DNA of 64,000 bases from Verrucosispora sioxanthis. Its GTDB lineage: Bacteria; Actinomycetota; Actinomycetes; Mycobacteriales; Micromonosporaceae. Made by a program: the position numbers and the translations under genes. The stretch spans positions 930,001-994,000 of the forward strand of contig NZ_SAIY01000001.1 of assembly GCF_010560025.1 (NCBI RefSeq). The letters are read 5' to 3'. The notes beneath the pieces are model-generated. The model worked only from the letters and a program-made list of their open reading frames with translations. It did not search any database and was not told the origin of the DNA. Positions 37,499 to 46,291 of the stretch are shown one piece after another. Positions within the stretch are counted from its first letter, which is position 1. Every line of letters starts with the position of its first letter.

Positions 37499-38515
37499 AT
37501 GACGCCGGTCGACCGCAGTGTGGCTGTGCTCGCGTACCCCGGGATGTCGGGTTTCGAGACCGGGATCGCCACGGAGGTCTTCGGGCTGCCCCGGCCGGAG
37601 CTCGACGTGCCCTGGTACGACCTGCGGCTGTGCGCCGAGCGACCGGGTCCCGTACCACTGCTCGGCGGCGCCAGCCTGCACAGTCCGTACGGCCTCGATG
37701 TGCTGGCCGCCGCCGCGACCGTCGTCGTTGCCGGCGTACCCGACGTGCACGGCACACCGTCGCCGGAGCTCGTCGCGGCCCTGCGCCGGGCGCACCGGGC
37801 CGGCGCCCGGCTGCTGTCCATCTGTTCGGGCGCCTTCGCGCTGGCCGGTGCCGGCCTGCTCGACGGTCGACGGGCGGCCACCCACTGGCGGTACGCGGAC
37901 CTGCTGGCCCGCCGGTACCCGAGGGTCATGGTCGACTCCGACGTGCTCTACCTCGACGACGGGGACATCCTGACCAGCGCCGGCAGCGCCGCCGGCCTCG
38001 ACCTGTGCGTGCACGTGGTACGACGCGACCACGGCTCGGTCGTGGCCAACGCGGTGGCCCGACGACTGGTGATCCCACCGCATCGCGACGGCGGTCAGGC
38101 GCAGTTCGTCGAAGCGCCGGTGGCGGTGGATCCGGACGACGACCGGATCGCCGGCAGCATCGACTGGGCGCTGGCTCACCTGGCGGAGCCACTCACGGTG
38201 GCCCGGCTGGCCCGGCAGGCCCACATGTCGACCCGCACCTACCTGCGGCACTTCGCGAGAGCCACCGGCACCAGCCCCATCCGGTGGCTGGTCGAGCAAC
38301 GGATCCGGGCCAGCCTGGCGCTGCTGGAAACCACCGACGCGCCGGTCGGGCAGATCGCGACGGCCGTCGGCTTCGACGCCCCGGTGACCTACCGTCACCA
38401 CTTCACCCGGGCGATGCGGACCTCACCGTCGGCGTACCGTCGCGCGTTCCGGACCGGCGGTGCCGCCGCGCAGGCGAGCCGGGCGGGACGGCCGAGCCCG
38501 TCCGAGCGGCCCTGA
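37499..38515 (+). CDS. GlxA-type AraC family regulator with DJ-1/PfpI domain
   Basis: A 338-residue regulator. An N-terminal DJ-1/PfpI-like amidotransferase fold with the nucleophile-elbow Cys in LLSICSGAFALAGAGLLDG is followed by a DNA-binding domain with two helix-turn-helix units (VARLARQAHMSTRTYLRHF; IATAVGFDAPVTYRHHF). Such proteins sense small molecules or electrophiles. Divergent from the rhodanese gene, its likely target. The stop lies six bases from the convergent ribokinase stop. Confidence 0.93.
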   Translation: MTPVDRSVAVLAYPGMSGFETGIATEVFGLPRPELDVPWYDLRLCAERPGPVPLLGGASLHSPYGLDVLAAAATVVVAGVPDVHGTPSPELVAALRRAHRAGARLLSICSGAFALAGAGLLDGRRAATHWRYADLLARRYPRVMVDSDVLYLDDGDILTSAGSAAGLDLCVHVVRRDHGSVVANAVARRLVIPPHRDGGQAQFVEAPVAVDPDDDRIAGSIDWALAHLAEPLTVARLARQAHMSTRTYLRHFARATGTSPIRWLVEQRIRASLALLETTDAPVGQIATAVGFDAPVTYRHHFTRAMRTSPSAYRRAFRTGGAAAQASRAGRPSPSERP

Positions 38516-38520
38516 TCCGG

Positions 38521-39420
38521 TCAGGGCGCGGGCACGTACAGCTGGTCGATCTCGACCCGGTGCGGCAGCGAGACGCTGGCGCCGAGCCGGCGTACGCAGG
38601 CGGCACCGGCGGCCGAGGCCCAGCGCACCGCGTCCACCAGGTCGCGTCCCTCGCCCCAGGCCACGGCGAGCGCACCGGTGAAGGCGTCACCGGCGGCCGT
38701 CGAGTCGACCGTGTCCACCTTGACCGCCGGCACGTGTACCGCCGTGCCGTCCCGGTCGCCGTACCAGGCACCCTGGGCGCCGAGGGTCAGCACCGCCCGG
38801 GGCACCAGGTCGAGCAGCGCCCGCGGTTCCTCCCGACCCCGTCCGGTGTACGCCTGCGCCTCGTTCTCGTTGACGACCAGCACGTCCACGGCGGCGAGCA
38901 GCTCCGGCGGCAGTGGCACGGCCGGCGCCGCGTTGAGCACCACGCGGGTTCCGGCGGCGCGGGCCGCCACCGCCGCCTCGGTCACCGTCTCCACCGGGAT
39001 CTCCAGCTGCGCGACCAGGACATCCGCGTCGCGTACGGCGGCGAGTTCGGTCTCGGTCAGCTCGGTGAGCGACGTGTTCGCCCCCGGGGTCACCAGGATC
39101 GCGTTCTCACCCTGGGCGTTGACCATGACCAGGGCCACCCCGGACGCTCCGTACGTGGTGCGCAGCTGACCGGTGTCGACCCCGGCGGCGGTGATCCGCG
39201 CCCGCAGGGTCACCCCGAAGGCGTCCGAGCCGATCGCGCCGAGGAAGACACTTGCCGCACCGGCTCTCGCGGCGGCGATGGCCTGGTTGGCTCCCTTGCC
39301 GCCGGGCACGGTGACGAAGTCGGTGCCGAGCCTGGTCTCCCCCGGGCGGGGCAACGCCTCGGCGGTGGCGACCAGGTCCATGTTGGCGCTGCCCACCACC
39401 ACGACACGGGTCTGTCGCAC
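38521..39420 (-). CDS. rbsK: Ribokinase
   Basis: A 299-residue PfkB-family sugar kinase that phosphorylates ribose at O5. The N-terminal signature is VVVGSANMDLV with VPGGKGANQAIAAARAGA. The catalytic Asp lies in the C-terminal motif DSTAAGDAFTGALAVA (a variant of DTTGAGD). GTG 39420 has GGGAGG five bases upstream, whereas GTG 39426 overlaps that site. It follows an ABC ATPase gene by 30 bases on the same strand. No ribose transporter is present, so specificity is probable rather than certain. Confidence 0.88.
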   Translation of the reverse strand: MRQTRVVVVGSANMDLVATAEALPRPGETRLGTDFVTVPGGKGANQAIAAARAGAASVFLGAIGSDAFGVTLRARITAAGVDTGQLRTTYGASGVALVMVNAQGENAILVTPGANTSLTELTETELAAVRDADVLVAQLEIPVETVTEAAVAARAAGTRVVLNAAPAVPLPPELLAAVDVLVVNENEAQAYTGRGREEPRALLDLVPRAVLTLGAQGAWYGDRDGTAVHVPAVKVDTVDSTAAGDAFTGALAVAWGEGRDLVDAVRWASAAGAACVRRLGASVSLPHRVEIDQLYVPAP

Positions 39421-39450
39421 GGGCACCTCCCGGATGTCGCGGGCGTCGTC

Positions 39451-40293
39451 TCAGGCGGCGCGGGCGGTGTAGCGGTCGCCGTGGCGCTCGACGAGCAGCG
39501 GCAGCCCGAAGGTCTTGGTGAGGTTGTCGGCGGTGAGGGTGTCGGGCAGCAGGCCCTGCGCCATCACCGCCCCGTCGCGCAGCAGCAGCGCGTGGGTGAA
39601 ACCGGGGGGAATCTCCTCGACGTGGTGGGTGACCAGCACCAGTGCCGGAGCGTCGGGATCCTGCGCCAGGTCGGCGAGGCGAGCGACCAGATCCTCGCGG
39701 CCACCCAGGTCAAGGCCGGCCGCCGGTTCGTCGAGCAGCAGCAGCTCCGGGTCGGTCATCAGCGCCCGGGCGATCTGCGTCCGCTTGCGCTCCCCCTCCG
39801 ACAGGGTGCCGTACGCCCGCTCGGCCAACGCGCTGACGCCCAGTTGGTCCAGCAACGCCCGGGCCCGGGCCTCGTCGGCCGGGTCGTAGTCCTCGCGCCA
39901 CCGGCCGACCACCGACCAGGCGGCGGTCAGCACCACGTCGACGACGCGCTCGCCGGCGGGCACCCGCTCGGCCAGCGCGGCGGTGGACAGCCCGATCCGG
40001 GTACGCAGCTCCGTGACGTCGGTGCGACCGATCCGTTCGCCCAGCACGTGTGCGGTGCCGGTGGTCGGATGCAGTCGTCCGGCGGCGATGTTGAGCAGGG
40101 TGGTCTTGCCGGCACCGTTGGGCCCCAGCACCACCCAGCGTTCGTCCAGCTCCACCCGCCAGTCGACGTCGTGCAGCAGGGCGGTGCCGGACCGGCGTAC
40201 GGCGACGCCGTCGAGGCTGACCACCAGATCCGCGTCCACGGGCGAGGGGGCGGGTGCGGCGCCGGCGGCGCCAGGGATCAGGTCACCAGTCAC
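39451..40293 (-). CDS. ABC transporter ATP-binding protein
   Basis: A 280-residue single-domain ABC ATPase. Walker A GPNGAGKTTLL lies near residue 55, the variant signature is LSEGERKRTQIARAL, and Walker B is LLLLDEPAAGLD, followed by VTHHVEEIP with the switch His. Its resemblance to stand-alone ModF/YlmA-type ATPases suggests it may not serve a typical transporter; no permease accompanies it. GTG 40293 is chosen because VTGDLIPG precedes the first beta strand; the frame stays open far upstream without coding character. Divergent from the next ABC operon. Confidence 0.9.
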   Translation of the reverse strand: MTGDLIPGAAGAAPAPSPVDADLVVSLDGVAVRRSGTALLHDVDWRVELDERWVVLGPNGAGKTTLLNIAAGRLHPTTGTAHVLGERIGRTDVTELRTRIGLSTAALAERVPAGERVVDVVLTAAWSVVGRWREDYDPADEARARALLDQLGVSALAERAYGTLSEGERKRTQIARALMTDPELLLLDEPAAGLDLGGREDLVARLADLAQDPDAPALVLVTHHVEEIPPGFTHALLLRDGAVMAQGLLPDTLTADNLTKTFGLPLLVERHGDRYTARAA

Positions 40294-40395
40294 CAGCCCA
40301 TCCAACCACGCACGCCCGTGGTGCCCCCACGGGCCGGCGTCGTCGCCGTAGGGTGAGGCGCCGTGTCGTTGCTCACCCCACCCGGAGGGCCGCCA

Positions 40396-41409
40396 ATGAC
40401 CAGTGGGGTCATCGAGATCGAAGGTCTCCGCAAGACCTTCCACAGCCTGCGTCGCGGGCGACGGGTCGCGGTCGACGGCTTCGACCTGCTGGTCGAGGCC
40501 GGCCAGGTGCACGGCTTCCTCGGGCCCAACGGATCGGGAAAGACGACAACCCTGCGCGCGCTGCTCGGGCTGGTACGCGCCGACGACGGGCGGATGCGGG
40601 TGCTCGGTGCCGCCGCGCCGGAGCAGTTGCCTCAGGTCGCCGGCCGGGTCGGTGCGATCGTGGAGAGCCCGCAGTTCTACGGCAACTTCACCGGGTACCG
40701 GACGCTGCGGCTGCTCGCCCTCGCCGGCGGCGTTCCGGTCAGTCGGGTCGACGAGGTGTTGGAGCAGGTCGGACTGGCCGACCGGGGCGACGAGCGGGTC
40801 AAGGGTTACTCGCTGGGCATGAAGCAGCGTCTGGCGGTGGCTTCGGCGCTGCTCAAGCGACCCGAGCTGCTGATACTCGACGAGCCGGCGAACGGGCTCG
40901 ACCCGGCGGGCATCCGGGAGATGCGCGACCTCGTCCGGGCGCTGGCGGCCAACGGCGTGACGGTGCTGGTATCCAGCCACATCCTGGCCGAGATCCAGCT
41001 GATCTGCGACCACGTGACGATCATCTCGCGGGGTCGGCGGGTGACGGCCGGCCCGGTCACCGAGGTGCTCGCCGGCTTCGACCACAACGAGCACCTGGTC
41101 CGCGTCGACGACCCGGCCCGCGCCGAGGAGCTGCTGCTGGCCGCCGGGCTGACCGTCACCGGCCACGCCGACCACCTCGTGGTCAGCGGGGTGCCGGACC
41201 CGACCGAGGTGAGTCGGACGCTGGGCGAGCAGGGGGTCTGGGTACGCGAGCTGACGCCGCTGCGGCCGGATCTGGAGAGCGTCTTCCTGGAGCTGACCGG
41301 CGCCCCGGCGCATCCGGGTGTGCCCCGGCAGGTGGACGGTTCGACACCGGCGGGCGGCCCGGCCGCCGACCAGGAGATCGACCTCGGGGTGCGAGGAGTG
41401 GACGCGTGA
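40396..41409 (+). CDS. ABC-2 type exporter ATP-binding protein
   Basis: A 337-residue ATPase with Walker A GPNGSGKTTTL, Q-loop, signature YSLGMKQRLAVASAL, Walker B LLILDEPANGLD and VSSHILAE. About 100 C-terminal residues follow, ending in a disordered Pro/Gly tail, typical of drug/bacteriocin-export ATPases (DrrA/CcmA group). ATG 40396 has GGAGGG upstream. The stop overlaps the permease start as GTGA. Confidence 0.93.
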   Translation: MTSGVIEIEGLRKTFHSLRRGRRVAVDGFDLLVEAGQVHGFLGPNGSGKTTTLRALLGLVRADDGRMRVLGAAAPEQLPQVAGRVGAIVESPQFYGNFTGYRTLRLLALAGGVPVSRVDEVLEQVGLADRGDERVKGYSLGMKQRLAVASALLKRPELLILDEPANGLDPAGIREMRDLVRALAANGVTVLVSSHILAEIQLICDHVTIISRGRRVTAGPVTEVLAGFDHNEHLVRVDDPARAEELLLAAGLTVTGHADHLVVSGVPDPTEVSRTLGEQGVWVRELTPLRPDLESVFLELTGAPAHPGVPRQVDGSTPAGGPAADQEIDLGVRGVDA

Positions 41410-42419
41410 ACCTGATCCGTGCCGAGCTGGAGCGGCTCGGTGCCCGCCGCTTCGTACAGCTGATGATCGTGCTGCTGATGCTGGCGTTCGGGGTGACCGC
41501 GGCGACCACGCTGGCCGGGTCGCACCAGCCCTCCGCCGTCGAGCTGGCCGAGGCGCAGCGGCAGGCCGCCGCCAACCTGCGCGGCATGGAGCTGGAGCAC
41601 GAGCGGTGCCTGGCCCGGGACCGGGGCGAGCCGCTCCCCGGCGACGAGGGGTTCTACCTGCCACCGGACTGCTCCGAACTGGACCCGGCGCTGCGGGACC
41701 GGTTGCCGGTGGCCGCCGACTACCTGACCGGGGTGTTCACCTTCACCCGGCAGGCCGAGCCGCTGCTCTACTTCCTGGTGGCGTACCTGGTGCTCTTCGG
41801 GTTCCTGGTCGGCGCCTCGTACATCGGCGCCGACCTGAACTCCGGCGGAGTGGTCAACCTGCTGCTGTGGCGACCACGCCGGCTGACCGTGCTCGGCGCA
41901 AAACTCGGCACGCTGCTCGGGGCGGTGCTGACGGTGTCGGTGCTCGCCTCACTCGCCTATCTCGTCACCTTCTGGGTCATCGCGCAGGTCGCCGGCTATC
42001 CCGGACCGACCAACGCGGCCTTCTGGGCCGACCTGGGCGCGATCTGGGGGCGCGGGTTGACGCTTGTGCTGCTCGCGGCGGCGACCGGCTTCGCCATCGC
42101 GACGATGGGACGGCACACGGCGGCGGCGCTCGGCGCGGTCGCCGCCTACCTGGTGGTGTGGGAGCTGGGTGGGCGGATCGTGCTGCAGATCCTCGAGGTG
42201 GCCCGGCCCGACCAGCTCATGCTCGCCAGCTACGTCGGCGCGTGGCTGGCCGGCGAGGTCAGATTCTGGGACAGCACCGCCTGCCGGACCGTCGTCGACA
42301 GCTACTGCGACGGCAGCTACACCCTGACCTGGCAGCCGGCGCTGGCGGTGCTGCTGCTGCTCACCGCCGGCCTCAGCGCCTCCGCCTTTGCCATCTTCCG
42401 CCGCCGCGACCTGATCTGA
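41406..42419 (+). CDS. ABC-2 type permease
   Basis: A 337-residue membrane protein with about six helices. The first (LMIVLLMLAFGVTAATTLAG) is followed by a large outside loop containing YLPPDCSELDP with conserved-looking Cys residues, and then by five helices. It ends in FAIFRRRDLI, a common ABC-2 C-terminus. GTG 41406 is set by the four-base overlap with the ATPase gene. The pair should form an exporter; substrate unknown. Confidence 0.92.
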   Translation: MNLIRAELERLGARRFVQLMIVLLMLAFGVTAATTLAGSHQPSAVELAEAQRQAAANLRGMELEHERCLARDRGEPLPGDEGFYLPPDCSELDPALRDRLPVAADYLTGVFTFTRQAEPLLYFLVAYLVLFGFLVGASYIGADLNSGGVVNLLLWRPRRLTVLGAKLGTLLGAVLTVSVLASLAYLVTFWVIAQVAGYPGPTNAAFWADLGAIWGRGLTLVLLAAATGFAIATMGRHTAAALGAVAAYLVVWELGGRIVLQILEVARPDQLMLASYVGAWLAGEVRFWDSTACRTVVDSYCDGSYTLTWQPALAVLLLLTAGLSASAFAIFRRRDLI

Positions 42420-42431
42420 CCCTCGCCCGGC

Positions 42432-43607
42432 TCAGGCGATGGTGGAGCCGAAGACCTCGTCGCGGACGGCGTCCAGGGCCGTGCGCAGGGCGCCGTGCAG
42501 AATCGGCTCCTCGGTCAGTCCGGTGGGCACCACCCGGGGCCGTACCAGGGTGATCGCGGCGACCTCGTGCTGCACCCGTTCGGCCAGGGCCGCCCCGCCG
42601 GCCTGCCCCACCTCTCCGGCGAGCACCACGAGCGGCGGGTCCAGCACCACACAGGTGCTCGCCACGCCGAGGGCGAGCCGGCGGGCCACCTCGTCGAGCA
42701 TCGGCCCACCCGAGGTGCCGTCGGCGATCGCGGCCCGGACCGCGTCGGCGGCGGCCGCGTCCGGATAGCCGTGTTCCCGGGCCAGGCTGCGGATCGCGTC
42801 GGCGCCGGCCAACTGCTGGAAGGCCGGCTTCGCCCGGCGCGACACGTCGCGTGGGATGGGAGCGCCGGGCACCGGCAGGTAGCCGATCTCACCGGCGGCA
42901 CCGCTGCTGCCGTGGTGCAACCGGCCGCCCAACATGATCGCCAGACCGACACCGGCACCGACCCAGACCAGGACGAAGTCCGCCAGGCCCTGGGCGGCGC
43001 CGGACTGCGCCTCGGCCACCGCGGCCAGGTTGACGTCGTTCTCGAAGACCACCGGGGTGTCCAGGTCGTCGCGGAGCGCGGCGAGCAGACCCCGATGCCA
43101 GCGGGGCAGGTTGTACGCGAACGTGATGTCGCCGGTGCCCGGGTCAACCAGGCCGGGGGTGCCGAGCACGATCCGGCGTACGCTCGACAGCTGCGCGCCG
43201 GCGCTGCCGGCCACCCGCACGACTGCGTTGTGCACCACGCCGACCGGGTCGTCGGTGTCCTGGGTGGACTGCTCGACGCGCCCGATGACCGCACCGGTGA
43301 TGTCGGCGCAGGCGGCCACCACCCGCTCCGGGCCCACGTCGACGCCCACCACGTGTGCGCTGCCGGGCCGTACGGCGTAGAGCTGGGCGTTCGGTCCGCG
43401 GCCCCCGGCCTGCTCGCCGACGCGGGTGACCAGTCCGCGCTCCTCCAGCCGCTCCACCAGTTGCGAGGCGGTGACCTTGGACAGGCCGGTCAGCTCGCCG
43501 ATCCGGGCCCGGGTCAGTGGTCCCTGCTCCAGCAGCAGTTCCAGCGCCGCGCGGTCGTTGAGGGCCCGCAACAGACGTGGAGTGCCGGGCAGCCGGGTCG
43601 CGCTCAT
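42432..43607 (-). CDS. ROK family transcriptional repressor
   Basis: A 391-residue ROK regulator. A winged helix-turn-helix at about 20-75 (RARIGELTGLSKVTASQLVERL) is followed by the ROK sugar-kinase-like domain (VVGVDVGPERVVAAC, VFENDVNLAAVAEA, GVGLAIMLGG). The usual ROK zinc motif CxCGxxGC is absent: the corresponding stretch has VSRRAKPAFQQLAG. The divergent neighbour is a GH3 beta-N-acetylhexosaminidase, so regulation of amino-sugar or wall-fragment use is likely. A near-perfect 17-bp inverted repeat lies in its own promoter (43627-43643). Confidence 0.92.
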   Translation of the reverse strand: MSATRLPGTPRLLRALNDRAALELLLEQGPLTRARIGELTGLSKVTASQLVERLEERGLVTRVGEQAGGRGPNAQLYAVRPGSAHVVGVDVGPERVVAACADITGAVIGRVEQSTQDTDDPVGVVHNAVVRVAGSAGAQLSSVRRIVLGTPGLVDPGTGDITFAYNLPRWHRGLLAALRDDLDTPVVFENDVNLAAVAEAQSGAAQGLADFVLVWVGAGVGLAIMLGGRLHHGSSGAAGEIGYLPVPGAPIPRDVSRRAKPAFQQLAGADAIRSLAREHGYPDAAAADAVRAAIADGTSGGPMLDEVARRLALGVASTCVVLDPPLVVLAGEVGQAGGAALAERVQHEVAAITLVRPRVVPTGLTEEPILHGALRTALDAVRDEVFGSTIA

Positions 43608-43626
43608 GCCATGTGTCCTCAAGTTA

Positions 43627-43648
43627 TTAGTAAACTTTGCTAACTGTA
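43627..43648 (-). promoter_or_regulatory. ROK operator overlapping its own promoter
   Basis: TTAGTAAACTTTGCTAA at 43627-43643 is an inverted repeat (TTAGTAAA / TTTGCTAA, one mismatch). It abuts, sharing one base, a minus-strand -10 TACAGT at 43643-43648, so it would sit on the transcription start of the ROK gene. A weak plus-strand promoter (CCGACA at 43670, TAGCGT at 43693) could serve the GH3 gene. Autoregulation is inferred. Confidence 0.6.
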
Positions 43649-43775
43649 TGAACCTTTGAAGCCGTAGAACCGACAGGCGAACGGGTAAGCCGTAGCGTAT
43701 CGGCCACGTGGGAGCGCGACCCTCCGCCGACCCGGTACGAGATCCGCGCCGGCCGGCATCGAGAGGAGAAAGCAC

Positions 43776-45230
43776 GTGGGGCTGGATCCAGGACTGCGCC
43801 GGCTGGCGCTGGGCACCCTGTTGGCCGCGTACCCGGGGTCGGTCCCGCCCGAGTGGGCCGTCGACCTGGTCGCCGACGGGCTCGCCGGACACACCCTGTT
43901 CGGCGGCAACGTCATCGGACCGACCCAGGTGTCGGCCAGCACGGCGATGCTGCGCGGCGGCCGGTCCGACGTCCTGATCGCCATCGACGAGGAGGGCGGC
44001 GACGTCACCCGGCTCGCCCACGCCACCGGCAGTCCGTACCCGGGCAACGCCGCGCTCGGCGCGGTCGGCGACGTGACGCTCACCCGCCAGGTCTACCAGG
44101 CCATCGGCACCGAGCTGGCCGGCGTGGGCATCACCCTCGACCTGGCACCGACGGTCGACGTCAACACCGCCGACGACAACCCGATCATCGGCACCCGGTC
44201 CTTCGGCGCCGACCCGGAGCAGGTCGCCGCGCACGCCGCCGCCGCGACCGCCGGGCTCCAGGCCGCCGGAGTGGCGGCCTGCGCCAAGCACTTTCCCGGC
44301 CACGGCGCCACCGTGGCGGACTCCCACCACGAACTACCCACCGTGGACGTCGCGCCCGAGCTGCTGCGCCGGCGGGACCTGCCGCCGTTCGCCGCGGTGG
44401 TCGCCGCCGGGACGAAGGCGGCGATGACCGCACACATCCGGGTGCCCGCGCTGACCGGGACTTTGCCCGCCACGTTCAGCCGGACCGTGCTGGTGGACCT
44501 ACTGCGCCACGAGTACGGCTTCGACGGCGTCGTCGTCACCGACGCGCTGGAGATGAAGGGTGCCGCCCTGGCCGCCGGTGGCATCGCCCCGGGCGCGGTA
44601 CGCGCCCTGGCCGCCGGGGCCGATCTGCTCTGCATCGGCGCCAAGGTCGATGCCGACCTGGTCGAGCGGGTCGCCACCGAGATCGTGGCGGCGCTCGGCG
44701 ACGGCCGGCTGGACCGGTCCCGTGTCGAGCAGGCGGCCGGTCGTGTCGCGGACCTCGCCGCCTGGACCCGGACCGCCGACCGCACCACCGCCGCCTCCGG
44801 CGACCTGGGGTACGCGGCGGCCCGCCGAGCGCTACGGGTGGAGGGCGCGCCGACCGGGCTGGACCGGTCCCTCGTGGTGCAGTTGCACGGCAACTCCACG
44901 ATCGCCGAGGGCCGGGTGCCGTGGGGCCTCGGACCACACCTGGGCGGCGGCGCCGAACAGATCCGGGTGGTGGCCGCCGAGACGGACCCGGCCGACCTGC
45001 GCCGACGGGCCGCCGGCCGGCCGATCCTCCTGGTCGCCCGCCATCTGCACCGGCTGCCCGGCGGTCCGGAGCTGGTCGACGCGCTGTCCGCCACGCATCC
45101 GGTGGCCGTGGTGGAGATGGGCTGGCCGGCGACCTGGCGACCCGAGCACGTACGAGCCTTCGTCACCACGTACGGCGCGAGCCACGCCAACGGCCGAGCC
45201 GCCGCCGAGGCACTCGGCCTGATCCACTGA
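43776..45230 (+). CDS. Glycoside hydrolase family 3, beta-N-acetylhexosaminidase-like
   Basis: A 484-residue cytosolic GH3 enzyme of the NagZ-like group, which release N-acetylglucosamine from wall fragments. The motif AACAKHFPGHGATVADSHHELP supplies the Asp/His acid-base dyad (the canonical residues are in the KHFPGHG..DSH loop). The nucleophile Asp is in VVVTDALEMKGA near residue 255. A C-terminal domain follows, as in longer GH3 enzymes. No signal peptide is present. GTG 43776 has AGGAG upstream. Probably controlled by the divergent ROK repressor. Confidence 0.92.
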   Translation: MGLDPGLRRLALGTLLAAYPGSVPPEWAVDLVADGLAGHTLFGGNVIGPTQVSASTAMLRGGRSDVLIAIDEEGGDVTRLAHATGSPYPGNAALGAVGDVTLTRQVYQAIGTELAGVGITLDLAPTVDVNTADDNPIIGTRSFGADPEQVAAHAAAATAGLQAAGVAACAKHFPGHGATVADSHHELPTVDVAPELLRRRDLPPFAAVVAAGTKAAMTAHIRVPALTGTLPATFSRTVLVDLLRHEYGFDGVVVTDALEMKGAALAAGGIAPGAVRALAAGADLLCIGAKVDADLVERVATEIVAALGDGRLDRSRVEQAAGRVADLAAWTRTADRTTAASGDLGYAAARRALRVEGAPTGLDRSLVVQLHGNSTIAEGRVPWGLGPHLGGGAEQIRVVAAETDPADLRRRAAGRPILLVARHLHRLPGGPELVDALSATHPVAVVEMGWPATWRPEHVRAFVTTYGASHANGRAAAEALGLIH

Positions 45231-45244
45231 TCCCGAGCGCCATC

Positions 45245-45300
45245 TTGAACGCGTTCAACTTCTGCCCTACGCTTACGCACATCAAGTTGAACGCGTTCAA
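45245..45300 (+). promoter_or_regulatory. Promoter flanked by two identical 14-bp operators
   Basis: The perfect palindrome TTGAACGCGTTCAA occurs at 45245-45258 and again at 45287-45300, centres 42 bases apart (four helical turns). The first half of copy 1 doubles as a -35 (TTGAAC), and 17 bases later TACGCT at 45268-45273 makes a -10, so the transcription start falls just before copy 2. The TetR gene at the end of this operon is the natural candidate for the repressor. Confidence 0.75.
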
Positions 45301-45313
45301 GATTGGTCGACAC

Positions 45314-45800
45314 ATGGACATCAAGGTCTGGATGTACCTGGTCTACCTGACGGTCAGCATCGGGCTGACCGTCTGGGTGGCGCGGGCGCTCAGCCGCAAC
45401 GGGCTGGTCTTCCTCGAAGAGGTGTTCGCCGACGAACGCCTGGCACGAGCGGTGAACAACCTGCTCGTGGTCGGCTTCTACCTGCTCAACCTCGGCTACG
45501 TCACGGTGGCGATGCGGCACTCCGAGCAGGTCGGCTCCACAAAGCATCGCGATGGAGGAACTCTCGTGGAAGATCGGGCTGGTGCTGCTGGTGCTCGGCG
45601 CGCTGCACTTCTTCAACGTCTTCGCCCTGGGCCGGTACCGGCGTAACCGGCTGCGTCAGCTCGCCACCCATCCCCCACTGGCCCCCGTCGGCCGACTGCC
45701 GGTCCAGCCCGCCCATCCGCCCACGGCGCCCGGTCCGGGCATGCCTGGCCCGGGTGCCGCACCGGCCGCACCGGGCCAGGCCAACCCGCCGGCCCGATGA
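45314..45800 (+). CDS. Small membrane protein, apparent frameshift
   Basis: Starting at ATG 45314, the first frame encodes two membrane segments (VWMYLVYLTVSIGLTVWVAR; NNLLVVGFYLLNLGYVTVA). Around 45535-45545, at an AAA run, it turns into nonsense-like sequence. The next frame continues sensibly as IAMEELSWKIGLVLLVLGAL and a Pro-rich tail, and ends at TGA 45798-45800, overlapping the next start as ATGA. Joined, they give an approximately 160-residue protein with three helices. A one-base indel is the simplest explanation. Function unknown; the neighbours are a DCC oxidoreductase and TetR. Confidence 0.75.
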
Positions 45801-46291
45801 CCAGGCCGGGCCAGGGAGGAACGGAGGGACTGCCGGATGCCACCGCACACGGGGGCGGTGGCATCCGCGGCCTCACCGTCCTCTACGACGCACACTGCCC
45901 ACTGTGCCGGGCCGCGCGCGGCTGGCTCTCGTCGCGTCCGCAACTCGTACCGCTGGAGTTCGTGCCGGCCGGTTCGACCGCCGCCCGGCAGCGCTTCCCC
46001 GGCCTGGACCACGACGCCACGTTGCGTGACCTCACCGTGATCGCCGACAACGGCGAGGTCTACGCGGGCGACGGAGCCTGGTTCGCGTGCCTGTGGGCAC
46101 TGGCCGACCACCGGGAGACGGCCCAGCGTCTCGCCCGCCCCCACCTGCTGCCTCTGGCCCGGCGGGTGGTGGCCGCCGCGTCGGCGGTACGCGAGCGGGT
46201 CCGTGAACCGTCGCCGGAGCCGACCGGCGACGCGGCGGGATACGGTGACCGGAATGACCGACCAGACTGTGCCGACGACCGCTGCGGGTGA
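45797..46291 (+). CDS. DCC family thiol-disulfide oxidoreductase
   Basis: A 164-residue protein with the DCC signature LTVLYDAHCPLCRAARGWL (Asp, then CPLC) near residue 30 and the thioredoxin-like continuation VPLEFVPAGS...TVIADNGEVYAGDGAW. It probably exchanges disulfides or binds haem or lipid-soluble electron carriers; the family is poorly characterised. ATG 45797 overlaps the preceding stop, and the following TetR gene starts inside its 3' end, making a three-gene operon. Confidence 0.9.
   Translation: MTRPGQGGTEGLPDATAHGGGGIRGLTVLYDAHCPLCRAARGWLSSRPQLVPLEFVPAGSTAARQRFPGLDHDATLRDLTVIADNGEVYAGDGAWFACLWALADHRETAQRLARPHLLPLARRVVAAASAVRERVREPSPEPTGDAAGYGDRNDRPDCADDRCG

Noticed and set aside
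37225..40356. A 1043-codon open frame crossing the regulator, ribokinase and ABC genes.
   Set aside because: It overlaps several well-supported genes on both strands and has no domain character; a composition artefact.
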